From assembly GCF_001956695.1 (NCBI RefSeq), contig NZ_CP019070.1, forward strand, positions 248,001 to 312,000: a stretch of 64,000 nucleotides of DNA. The letters are read 5' to 3'. The notes beneath the pieces are model-generated. The model saw nothing but the letters and a program-made list of their open reading frames with translations, was not told where the DNA came from and made no database searches. Both the position numbers and the translations under genes were made by a program. The DNA comes from Poseidonibacter parvus (lineage in GTDB: Bacteria > Campylobacterota > Campylobacteria > Campylobacterales > Arcobacteraceae). The stretch's first letter is position 1. Each line of letters begins with the position of its first letter. This document shows, piece after piece, positions 51,258 to 59,702 of the stretch.

Positions 51258-53896
51258 CTATTTCTTTGTATCTAATTCTTTTAATTTGTTTTTTAAAGCT
51301 TCAACTTCAAATGTCTTTTCTTTTTCATTTGAAATATCAACTAAAGTATGAATAATCTTTTTAACAGATTGTCCTTCGCTTTCTTTTACTGCTTTAGAGA
51401 ATGATTTAACCCATTTGTACTCATCTGAACTATTTAATACTCTTATTTCTAAATTGTATTCATCTATTTTTCCAAGAAGAAGTTTTTCATATAATCTTGT
51501 TCTTTTTTCTAAGTCATCTACATGAATTCTATTTTCATACCAAGCCATTATATCTCTTGTATTACTTTCTATATAATTCTTTTCAAATCCAAAGATTTCT
51601 GACCAATGTGTATTTAGATAAACATGTTTTCTTTCAACTACATCATATTCAAATATTCCAACTTTTGCTGAATTTAAAACAATTTGTAGTCTAACATTAG
51701 TGTTTTCAACGTCATCTTTTATTACTCACATTCTTTGTGCGTCTGTATCTCTTTCTTCGTACATAGCACGCATTTCTGTGTAAGCTGTTTGAAGTTCTTC
51801 ATTTGTAGATTGAAGTTCTTCATTTGTAGTTTCTAGTTCTTCGTTTGAACTTTGAAGTTCTTCATTAGAACTTTGAAGTTCTTCATTTAAACTTTGCATT
51901 TCTTCATTTGAAGTTTCAAGTTCTTCAATTACTGTTTGTAAATGCTCTCTTGTTCTTGCTAATTCTAAATTTAATCTTTCAACTTCTTCACTATTATTAT
52001 TTATATTATCAATAATGTCATAGCTTTTTAAATTTTCTTTTTCTTCTTCTTGAAAACAAACTAAAAATAAATCATTTGTAAGGGAATTATCTAGAGGAAC
52101 AATTACCATTCTTACAAATTTATTTTGTTCTGCAAGTGCTACTTTTGTAAATTGAGTTTTAACAATATTTGGATCTTTTTTACAATCGTGCAGTCCTGCT
52201 CTTAATTCAACTGATAAATCACTATGTATATTTTTAAATACATTTTGAGTCATTTCTCCTTCAGGGTGTACTAAATAAGGATTTCTACCTTTTATAAAAA
52301 TCATATCTGAAACATCATTTACAACTATACACATAGGCATTATATGTCTTTGAATATGATCAACCATCATTTCAGACACAGTTGGAATACTTTTATTGCT
52401 TTCTCTTTCAAGTTCATATCTTTTGTATGTAGTTGAAGCTTTGAATGATTTTGGCATTAATGGGGCTACTTTTTGTCCCATATACACGGCTTCATAGAGT
52501 TTCCATTTTTTATCGATAATTTTAAATTGATTATTAAAAGAGCCGATTGATTCTGATTTTCCTAAAAATAAAATACCTTTCTCATTTAATGAATAATGGA
52601 ACATTGGGAAAAGTCTTTGTTGTAGTTCTGCTGTAAAGTAAATTAAAAGGTTTCTACAAACAATTAAATCAAGTCTCATAAATGCTGGATCATTTGTAAT
52701 ATCATGCTTAGAGAAAATACACATATCTCTAATTGGTTTAATTATTTCATATTCATCATTTTTAACTGTAAAATATTTTTTTACAAAGCTTTTATCAATG
52801 TCAATTAATGCACTTTCTGGATATCTTCCCATTCTTGCAAAAGATGTAGATATTTCGTCAATATCTGTTGCAAATAATTGGATTTTATAATCTTCAAAGT
52901 CTTTATCTAAGATTTCACTTAAAACCATTGCAATTGTATAGGCTTCTTCACCTGTAGAACATCCAGGTGTCCAAATACGAATATGCTTATTATCTTTTCT
53001 TTTAATTAGTTTTTCAAGTTGATGATGAAGTTCTAAAAAAGCATCTTTATCCCTAAAAAATGACGTTACACCAATTAAAATATCATTGAAAAGTGCTTCG
53101 ATTTCTTCTGAGTTGTTTGTTATATGCTCTGAGTAAGTGCTTAAATTTGTAATTTTTAAAGCTGCCATTCTTCTTTGAATTCTTCTGTTTACAGTAGAGG
53201 ATTTATATAATGTAAAATCAATATTTTTATTTCTATGTAATTTTGCTAAAATATTTTTGTAAACTTGTGTTTCTTCGTTCATTATACTAGCAGGTTTATT
53301 TTTGTCAGGATAGTTTACAATTTCAGCTATTTCCTTTGCCATTACTTCAACATCCAAGATTAAATCTACATTTCCTGTATTAATAGCAGAATTAGGCATT
53401 CCATCATATTTAGAGCTTTGAGGTTGCTGTGCAATTGTAAAACCACCTTCAGCTTTAATAGCTCTAATTCCACGAGAGCCATCACTTCCTGTTCCACTTA
53501 AGATTATACCAATAGATTTGTTTTCTTTACTTGCTGCAATTGATTCAAAAAGAATATTTATAGAAGGTTTTGGACCATATGTTAATTGTTTAGGATCCAT
53601 TAATACTATGTGATTACCTTCTACTAAGATATTTTTATTAGGAGGACAAATATACATAATATTTGATTCTATTAATTCATTACTAACTGCTTCTTTAATT
53701 TTAATAGGAGAGTCTTTAGCTAGTAAATCAACCATCAAACTTTTATATGTTGGAGATAAATGTTGAGCAACAATATAAGCAAAGTTTGTATTGATTTCTA
53801 CATTTTTTAGAAAAGATTGCAATGCTTCTAAACCTCCAGCACTTGCACCAATTCCAATTACTATTAAATCATCATTTTTTCTTCTATCTTATCCAA
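51258..53896 (-). pseudogene. CheB-CheR-PAS fusion gene, broken by a frameshift and a stop
   Basis: The intended product is about 880 residues. A well-placed start exists at TTG 53896 (AGGAG nine bases upstream), but its frame runs into TAA after ten codons. Adding one base in the A6 tract (53875-53880) restores DDLIVIGIGASAGGLEAL and the CheB methylesterase (VAQHLSPTYKSLM, ILSGTGSDGSRG), then CheR (WTPGCSTGEEAYTIAM) and a NEEL coiled coil. An in-frame TGA at 51728-51726 then cuts off a PAS domain (LNSAKVGIFEYDVVE ... SFSKAVKESEG) that remains open to 51258. Either decayed, phase-variable, or two sequence errors. Confidence 0.85.
51790..51930 (-). repeat. 21-bp coding repeats (NEELQS coiled coil)
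   Basis: About six to seven imperfect tandem copies of a 21-base unit encode the heptad pattern (S/T)NEELQS/NEELET. It is a coiled-coil linker after the CheR domain, typical of CheB-CheR fusions. Confidence 0.85.
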
Positions 53897-53960
53897 AATA
53901 ATATTCTCCTTTTGTTGAATGTATGATACCATAACTTAGCTATTCAAAGCTTATTTATTC

Positions 53961-53966
53961 TATAAT
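53961..53966 (+). promoter_or_regulatory. -10 box of the cytoplasmic kinase gene
   Basis: TATAAT about 20 bases before the ATG at 53986, with AGGAG at 53976-53980 as the ribosome site. The short leader suggests that a start point lies about ten bases before the ATG. Confidence 0.45.
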
Positions 53967-53985
53967 AATTAAAATAGGAGAGTTC

Positions 53986-55596
53986 ATGAAATCTTTAAGA
54001 CAAAGAGCACTAGATGTATTAGAAAATAAAGAAGAAATTAATATAGACTCTATTGATATTAAAGAAGTTATAGAAGAACTACACGTAAACCAGATTGAAC
54101 TTGAGTTACAGAATCAAGAATTAAGAGATCAAGAAACTGTATTATTACAAGCAGAAGAAGAAGAACTTATGCTTCTTTTTATGAATGCCCCAATTGGTTA
54201 TCTTGTTTTAGATAATGAATATTATATTCATAGGTATAATAAACACGCTTTTGAAATTTTCAATTTTCTAGAAAGTAGAAGAAATATTTATTTTTTCTCT
54301 TTTTTTAAGAATATGAATCAGATGAATAGTTTTATTTCTTGGGTAAAAAGTAATAATAGTACTTTTTTTGATATATCAATCAAAAGTATAAAAGGTGAGA
54401 TTAAATGGATTAGAGTAACTCATGAAATTACAAAACTTAACAATAAAAGTATGTATCTTTTATCTGTTGTTGATATAACAAAAGAAAAAGAAAAAAAAGA
54501 GAAACTGCATCTTTATGATACTGCATTAGATAAACTACCTGTTTCTATTATTATCACTGATAAAGATGGTCATATTACATATGTAAATAAAGAATTAATA
54601 TCAAGTAGTGGGTATTCAAAAGAAGAATTAATAGGGGAGAGACCTTCTGTTTTTAAATCAGGATTTACAAGTCCTAAAGAGTATTCTGAAATATGGAATA
54701 GTATTTCAAATGGAGATACATGGACTGGGATATTAAAAAATTTATCAAAATCTAAAAAGATTTCTTGGATGGCAGTAGCAATTAGTCCAATTTTTGATGA
54801 AAAAAAGAATATTATAAATTACATAGCCGTTGAAACTAATATTGATGAAAAAATAAAAATGGAAGAAAAACTAAAAAAACAAGAAGATATTATGCTTGTT
54901 CAAGCAAGACATGCTGCAATGGGAGAAATGATTTCTATCATTGCTCACCAATGGAGACAGCCTTTATCCGTTATCTCGACAGCTGCAACTGGAATTAAAA
55001 TGCAAAAAGAATTTTATGCAATAAGTGAAGAAGATGAAATTAAAAGTCTTGATATGATTAATGAATCAGCGCAATATTTATCTGAAACTATTGAAGATTT
55101 TAAAAACTTTTTTAAAAATAATAAAATTCTTGCACAAACAAATGGAAATAAGATAATAGAAAAAATAAAGAAACTAAACTCTGAAACACTAAGAAGTAAC
55201 AATATTAATTTTAATATAAGCACTTCTGATACTTCTGATATTTTAACTTATGAGAATGAATTATTACAAGTTTTAATAAATATAATTAATAATGCAAAAG
55301 ATGCATTATTAGCAGCTACAGAGTTAATAGCTAATCCTTTTATTACGATAAAAATTTATAATCAAGATACTTCTTTAGTTTTGGAAATAGAAGATAATGC
55401 AGGTGGAATAGCAGAAGAAATTATGGATAGAATCTTTGAACCATATTTTACTACAAAAGGACCTGCAAGTGGTACTGGCTTAGGTCTTTATATTACAAAA
55501 ACTATTATTGATAAACATCTAAAAGGTTTAATCGAAGTTAAAAATACTGATTTAGGTGCATTGTTTATAGTAACTATTCCAAATTTAGAAAATTAA
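53986..55596 (+). CDS. Cytoplasmic PAS-PAS histidine kinase (orphan)
   Basis: A 536-residue kinase without membrane segments. An N-terminal helical segment with [19 protein letters not shown] leads to PAS 1 (about 60-165) and PAS 2 (about 175-295; [22 protein letters not shown]), then HisKA (His321 in [14 protein letters not shown]) and HATPase_c ([37 protein letters not shown]). The HisKA region is almost identical to that of the next kinase (55609-58065). No regulator lies beside it. Its divergent neighbour is the broken CheB-CheR gene. Confidence 0.9.
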   Translation: MKSLRQRALDVLENKEEINIDSIDIKEVIEELHVNQIELELQNQELRDQETVLLQAEEEELMLLFMNAPIGYLVLDNEYYIHRYNKHAFEIFNFLESRRNIYFFSFFKNMNQMNSFISWVKSNNSTFFDISIKSIKGEIKWIRVTHEITKLNNKSMYLLSVVDITKEKEKKEKLHLYDTALDKLPVSIIITDKDGHITYVNKELISSSGYSKEELIGERPSVFKSGFTSPKEYSEIWNSISNGDTWTGILKNLSKSKKISWMAVAISPIFDEKKNIINYIAVETNIDEKIKMEEKLKKQEDIMLVQARHAAMGEMISIIAHQWRQPLSVISTAATGIKMQKEFYAISEEDEIKSLDMINESAQYLSETIEDFKNFFKNNKILAQTNGNKIIEKIKKLNSETLRSNNINFNISTSDTSDILTYENELLQVLINIINNAKDALLAATELIANPFITIKIYNQDTSLVLEIEDNAGGIAEEIMDRIFEPYFTTKGPASGTGLGLYITKTIIDKHLKGLIEVKNTDLGALFIVTIPNLEN

Positions 55597-55608
55597 GACT
55601 TCTTTTAT

Positions 55609-58065
55609 TTAAATAGGAATTTCAATTTTAAAACATGGACCTTGATATTCTATATCATTGTAAATAAAATTTTCATTTTTAACAGTAAGTGAACCATTCA
55701 TATGATTTGTAATAATCTCACTACTCATATAAAGACCTATCCCCGTTCCTTGTGATTGATGTTTTGTCGTAAAATAAGGTTCAAAGATTCTATTTATAAT
55801 CTCTTTGGGAATTATATCTCCATTGTTTTTTATTTCTATAAGTACATTTTTTTTATTAGTTCTTGAGTTTATAAATATATATTTATCCTCTATTTCTAGC
55901 TCATCAAGTGCATCTCTTGCATTGTTAATTATATTTATAATAACTTGGATAAGTTCATTTCTTAATCCGTAGATTTTAATATCATCTATATTTTGTATAA
56001 TTTGTATGTCTCTATTTTTTAGTTTCGAACTTGTAAGTTTTATCGCAGATGTAAAACAAGATTCTAAAGAAAACTCTTTTAATTCTTTGTTATTACTAAG
56101 AAAATGTTTAAAATCTTCGATTGTCTCAGACAAATATTGAGCTGCTTCATTAATTGAATCAAGGCTTTTTATTTCATCTTCTTCATTTGATATATTAAAC
56201 TCTTTTTGCATTTTAATTCCAGTTGCAGCTGTTGAAATTACAGATAAAGGCTGTCTCCATTGATGTGCAATATTTTCAATCATTTCACCCATAGAGGCCA
56301 TTTTTGATTGTTGATAAATAACAGATTCTTGTTCTTTTAACAAGTACTCTTTTTCTTTTTCTTTACTTATATCACTAAATATTCCTATATAGTTTATCAC
56401 TTGTAAATTTTTATCTAATATTGAATTAATTGTAAGCCATTCTGTATAAAGGCTCTTGTCTTTTTTTAAATTTGTAATTTCACCTTCCCAATAATTGTAA
56501 TTATTAAGATTATTCCACATATTTATATAAAAATCTTCATTTCGCACGTCTGATTTTAATATTCTAATACTTTTACCTAATATTTCTTTTTTAGAATGCC
56601 CGGTTATACGTTCAAAAGCAGAATTAACATCAACAATATTTGTATATCTATCCGTAATTACAATACCATCTTGTGTATTATCAAAAACAGTGTATGCTTG
56701 TAAAAGTTTTTTTTCTCTTTCTTTTCTTTGCGTAATATCTTGGGCAATTGAAATATATTTATAATTTTCTGTATCTTTATTAATTGCAAAAATATTAATT
56801 TCAATTATTGCTTCTTTTTTGAGTTTATCTAGTACTTTTATCTCTTTTTTTATATTTATATTTGAATCATTTTTAATAAAGAGTCTTCTAAAAAAACTTT
56901 TTTCTTCATATTCCCAACAACTTAAATTCCAAAAAGATTTATCTATTGTATTTTTTAATTGTGCATTTAAAAACTCTAATAAAGAACCATTAATATCTAA
57001 GATTCTTCCCTTATTATCAAGAATTGCTGTCATTAGATGTGAATCTTGAAACAAATGTTTGAATTTTTCTTGGTTTTCTAGCTGTAATTTTTGTAATTGT
57101 ATTTCTTTTTCTTTACTTTTTTTATATACTAAAATCAATATCAAAACAATGATTATACAAATAACAACAATACTAATAGATATAAAAAAGAATTTATAAC
57201 TTTTTTGATTCCATGAAATTAAACTTTCTTTATAATCTAAGTGTAAACTAATGATAAAAGGATAATCCTGAGTTAATGTATATGTAACTATTTTCTTAGT
57301 GTTATTAATTTCTTCAATTCCTGTAGAAATATTTAAATCAAATGCATTTTGAAGTAAAGAACTTATTTTTTGTTGTTTTCCTATAGAGTTAATATTTTTA
57401 TTAGATAGTAAAAGAATATTATCTGTTCTTGATAAGGTAATTTCAAACATATTATTTGCACTTCTTTCTTTAAACTTACTAAGAATAAAATCAGAATTTA
57501 AATTTATAATTACGCTATATTTTTTGTCATTTATATAAGTGTCTTTTAAAATAGGTATAAAAGATAAGTTATCTTCTGGTATATCATCTTCTCCTAATAC
57601 ATTTGTACCTGAAATAAAATCTCTTCCTAACCATGGATAAGAAACTCTAAGTATATTACTTTGAAGTAAGGGCTTGGGATAGAAAAGATAATCATTGATA
57701 ATCAAACCTAGGTTTAAATCATTTGAGCTATAAATGATTTTATTCTTATCTAAGATATTTATTGAACGAATAATAGGAAATCTTTCTAGAATATTATGTA
57801 GTCTAATATTCGTAAGTCTTTGACTCTCTTTTGTATCTATTATACTAGAAATATTTTCTATAAGTATTTCAATATTATGCATATTTTGATTTAAGTTTTC
57901 AGCTAAATATTTTCCATTTAAAGAAGAAATCTCTAATTGATTGTCAATAGCTTCTTTTTTCAGGATTTGTGCAGATGATACTATTCCAAGTATTATAATA
58001 ATTAAAATAGTTAAAGAACCAAATATAATTAAGTTTACATCTTTTGTAGCTAGTTTTCTTAACAT
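55609..58065 (-). CDS. Membrane histidine kinase with dCache-like sensor and two PAS domains (orphan)
   Basis: An 818-residue kinase. Membrane segment (about 13-33), periplasmic sensory domain (about 34-290, with FPIIRSINILDKNKIIYSS), second membrane segment (about 293-316), PAS 1 (about 330-445), PAS 2 (about 455-570), HisKA with His601 in [14 protein letters not shown] and HATPase_c ([26 protein letters not shown]). A GATase-like binding protein gene, the SBP at 58077, is 11 bases upstream and probably delivers the ligand. It ends 12 bases from the convergent kinase at 53986. Confidence 0.9.
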   Translation of the reverse strand: MLRKLATKDVNLIIFGSLTILIIIILGIVSSAQILKKEAIDNQLEISSLNGKYLAENLNQNMHNIEILIENISSIIDTKESQRLTNIRLHNILERFPIIRSINILDKNKIIYSSNDLNLGLIINDYLFYPKPLLQSNILRVSYPWLGRDFISGTNVLGEDDIPEDNLSFIPILKDTYINDKKYSVIINLNSDFILSKFKERSANNMFEITLSRTDNILLLSNKNINSIGKQQKISSLLQNAFDLNISTGIEEINNTKKIVTYTLTQDYPFIISLHLDYKESLISWNQKSYKFFFISISIVVICIIIVLILILVYKKSKEKEIQLQKLQLENQEKFKHLFQDSHLMTAILDNKGRILDINGSLLEFLNAQLKNTIDKSFWNLSCWEYEEKSFFRRLFIKNDSNINIKKEIKVLDKLKKEAIIEINIFAINKDTENYKYISIAQDITQRKEREKKLLQAYTVFDNTQDGIVITDRYTNIVDVNSAFERITGHSKKEILGKSIRILKSDVRNEDFYINMWNNLNNYNYWEGEITNLKKDKSLYTEWLTINSILDKNLQVINYIGIFSDISKEKEKEYLLKEQESVIYQQSKMASMGEMIENIAHQWRQPLSVISTAATGIKMQKEFNISNEEDEIKSLDSINEAAQYLSETIEDFKHFLSNNKELKEFSLESCFTSAIKLTSSKLKNRDIQIIQNIDDIKIYGLRNELIQVIINIINNARDALDELEIEDKYIFINSRTNKKNVLIEIKNNGDIIPKEIINRIFEPYFTTKHQSQGTGIGLYMSSEIITNHMNGSLTVKNENFIYNDIEYQGPCFKIEIPI

Positions 58066-58076
58066 ATACTTTCTTT

Positions 58077-58865
58077 TTAGTTCAATTTTATTATAGGCTC
58101 TAAGCCATTTTTTATTGCAAGATTTTTTAATCGATTATCTTTTTTTATACTGCTTATAAAACTCTCTACTGCATTATAAAATTCATCATTATTGTAAGCC
58201 ATAGCCCAAGCATAAGATGTTAAGTGATAAGTTTTGGGAGGTTTGATTAATTTTGCCCATGAAGTTTTATTAAGTACTTTGGTACTGTAAGGATAGTCCG
58301 TCATAAAAACATCTGCTCTTGATGCTTGTACTTCCTCATCTCTTTGTTTAAAACCTTTTATTACAAGAAGTTTGGCATTTTTTAATCTATTTTTCATTAT
58401 TGGTTCATGATAAGTTCCCTTTGCAACAGCTACGACAATATTAGGTTTATCAATATCTTCCCATGTTTTAATATTTTTATTAGTTTTTGTAGTAATTGCA
58501 TAAATATCACTTTGTAAATGTGCACTTGTAAATCTTAAGTGTTGGGCTCTTTTTTTTGTATTACCTATTGCAAACATTGCAATATCACATTTATCATTTT
58601 TTATATCATTGATTAAAGTTGGAAAAGAACTCTCTACAAATTTGAGTTTTACTTTTAACTCTTTTGCTAACTCTTTTGCTAAATCACTATCAATTCCGCT
58701 TAACTTTTGAGTTCTTTTATCTATATAGGATATTCCATAATATTGTGGCCAAATGCAAACTTTTAATTCGTTATTTTCTATTATTTTATTTAGTTTATTG
58801 TTCTTTGCATTCAAAGTAAAACTAGAGACAAATATTATAAAAACGAAAAATATTATTATATTCAT
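58077..58865 (-). CDS. Periplasmic solute-binding protein (SBP_bac_3 type)
   Basis: A 262-residue protein with a signal peptide (about 1-20). It shows IENNELKVCIWPQYYGISY, SGIDSDLAKELAKELKVKLKFV, NDKCDIAMFAIGNTKKRAQHLRFT and VAVAKGTYHEPI, the amino-acid-type binding fold. There is no ABC permease beside it; it precedes a sensor kinase in the same operon. It could present a ligand to the kinase and not to a transporter. Confidence 0.87.
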   Translation of the reverse strand: MNIIIFFVFIIFVSSFTLNAKNNKLNKIIENNELKVCIWPQYYGISYIDKRTQKLSGIDSDLAKELAKELKVKLKFVESSFPTLINDIKNDKCDIAMFAIGNTKKRAQHLRFTSAHLQSDIYAITTKTNKNIKTWEDIDKPNIVVAVAKGTYHEPIMKNRLKNAKLLVIKGFKQRDEEVQASRADVFMTDYPYSTKVLNKTSWAKLIKPPKTYHLTSYAWAMAYNNDEFYNAVESFISSIKKDNRLKNLAIKNGLEPIIKLN

Positions 58866-58924
58866 ATAGAAGCCTATTTAAGTTATTTAATCAATATATC
58901 ATAATTAGTATTTGAAACAAATGT

Positions 58925-59638
58925 TTAAATAAAAACCTTAGGTAACCATCTTTTTAAAAAATCATTTCTTGAGTATTTAACAGCTCCTAAATCAAACTTA
59001 TATTGCATATATGGATGACCTAAATTCCAAAAGGAAAAGCCTTCTTTTTGCAACTCTTGTGCTAGCAAGACTAATTGTAGTTTTCCATAATTATTATATT
59101 TTTTATCTTTTGAGCTAAAGCCTGTCAGCGAAGTATAAGTATCATAGATTTTATAGCCAATTTCTGCAGCTATTAATTGTTTTGTATGTTTATCTATTAT
59201 TTCATAAGAAACAAGCTTAAAATCATTGTTATCATAAGTTTTATGTAAGTTGATAAGTAAGCTTTTGTATTCACCTATTAACCAATTTGGTTCGTGATAT
59301 TCATCTATTTTTTCAATTACTTCTTTAAATCTTGTATTTGATGTAAATTCATAATCATCTTGTTTTATTAGTTTTTTTACTTTTTTACTAATATGAAGAT
59401 TCTCAAAATCTAAAAGGGCATATTCAAATTGCATTTCAGGTAATAAATAAAGCTTATCTTGGTAAATAGTAGAAGTGCAAATAAAACCACAACGTGCTAA
59501 ATATATATAAAAGTCTTTTGAAAAATCATCACAAAAGTAGTAGTTTGTATCTTCATTTGAATAAATATCATTAAAAAGAATATCTGTATCTTTTATATTT
59601 TCAAATGTTAAGTAGTATATTGTATTGTCTTTGCTCAT
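58925..59638 (-). CDS. Aat-like leucyl/phenylalanyl-tRNA-protein transferase homologue
   Basis: A 237-residue protein that resembles the Aat (L/F-transferase) GNAT fold: LLPEMQFEYALLDFENLHISKKVKKL near 67-92, TRFKEVIEKI, then PNWLIGEYKSLLINLHKTY and the C-terminal LGAVKYSRNDFLKRWLP. Aat normally tags N-terminal Lys/Arg proteins for ClpAP. The usual GESMFS motif is here SLTGFSS, so substrate recognition may differ. No ribosome site precedes the ATG at 59638, so the start is uncertain. Confidence 0.65.
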   Translation of the reverse strand: MSKDNTIYYLTFENIKDTDILFNDIYSNEDTNYYFCDDFSKDFYIYLARCGFICTSTIYQDKLYLLPEMQFEYALLDFENLHISKKVKKLIKQDDYEFTSNTRFKEVIEKIDEYHEPNWLIGEYKSLLINLHKTYDNNDFKLVSYEIIDKHTKQLIAAEIGYKIYDTYTSLTGFSSKDKKYNNYGKLQLVLLAQELQKEGFSFWNLGHPYMQYKFDLGAVKYSRNDFLKRWLPKVFI

Positions 59639-59702
59639 AAAAGGATTTTAGCATAGATTACGTTTCATTTAATTATAATAAACAATAATCATAAGGCTTT
59701 TT

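Noticed and set aside
51790-51930. Short regular tandem repeats that could suggest CRISPR
   Set aside because: The 21-bp units are coding heptads of the CheB-CheR coiled coil, vary at third positions and have no spacers; no cas genes are present.
53986-58065. Blue-light LOV domain in the PAS-containing kinases
   Set aside because: None of the PAS domains shows the GxNCRFLQ flavin-cysteine motif, so there is no direct evidence of light sensing.
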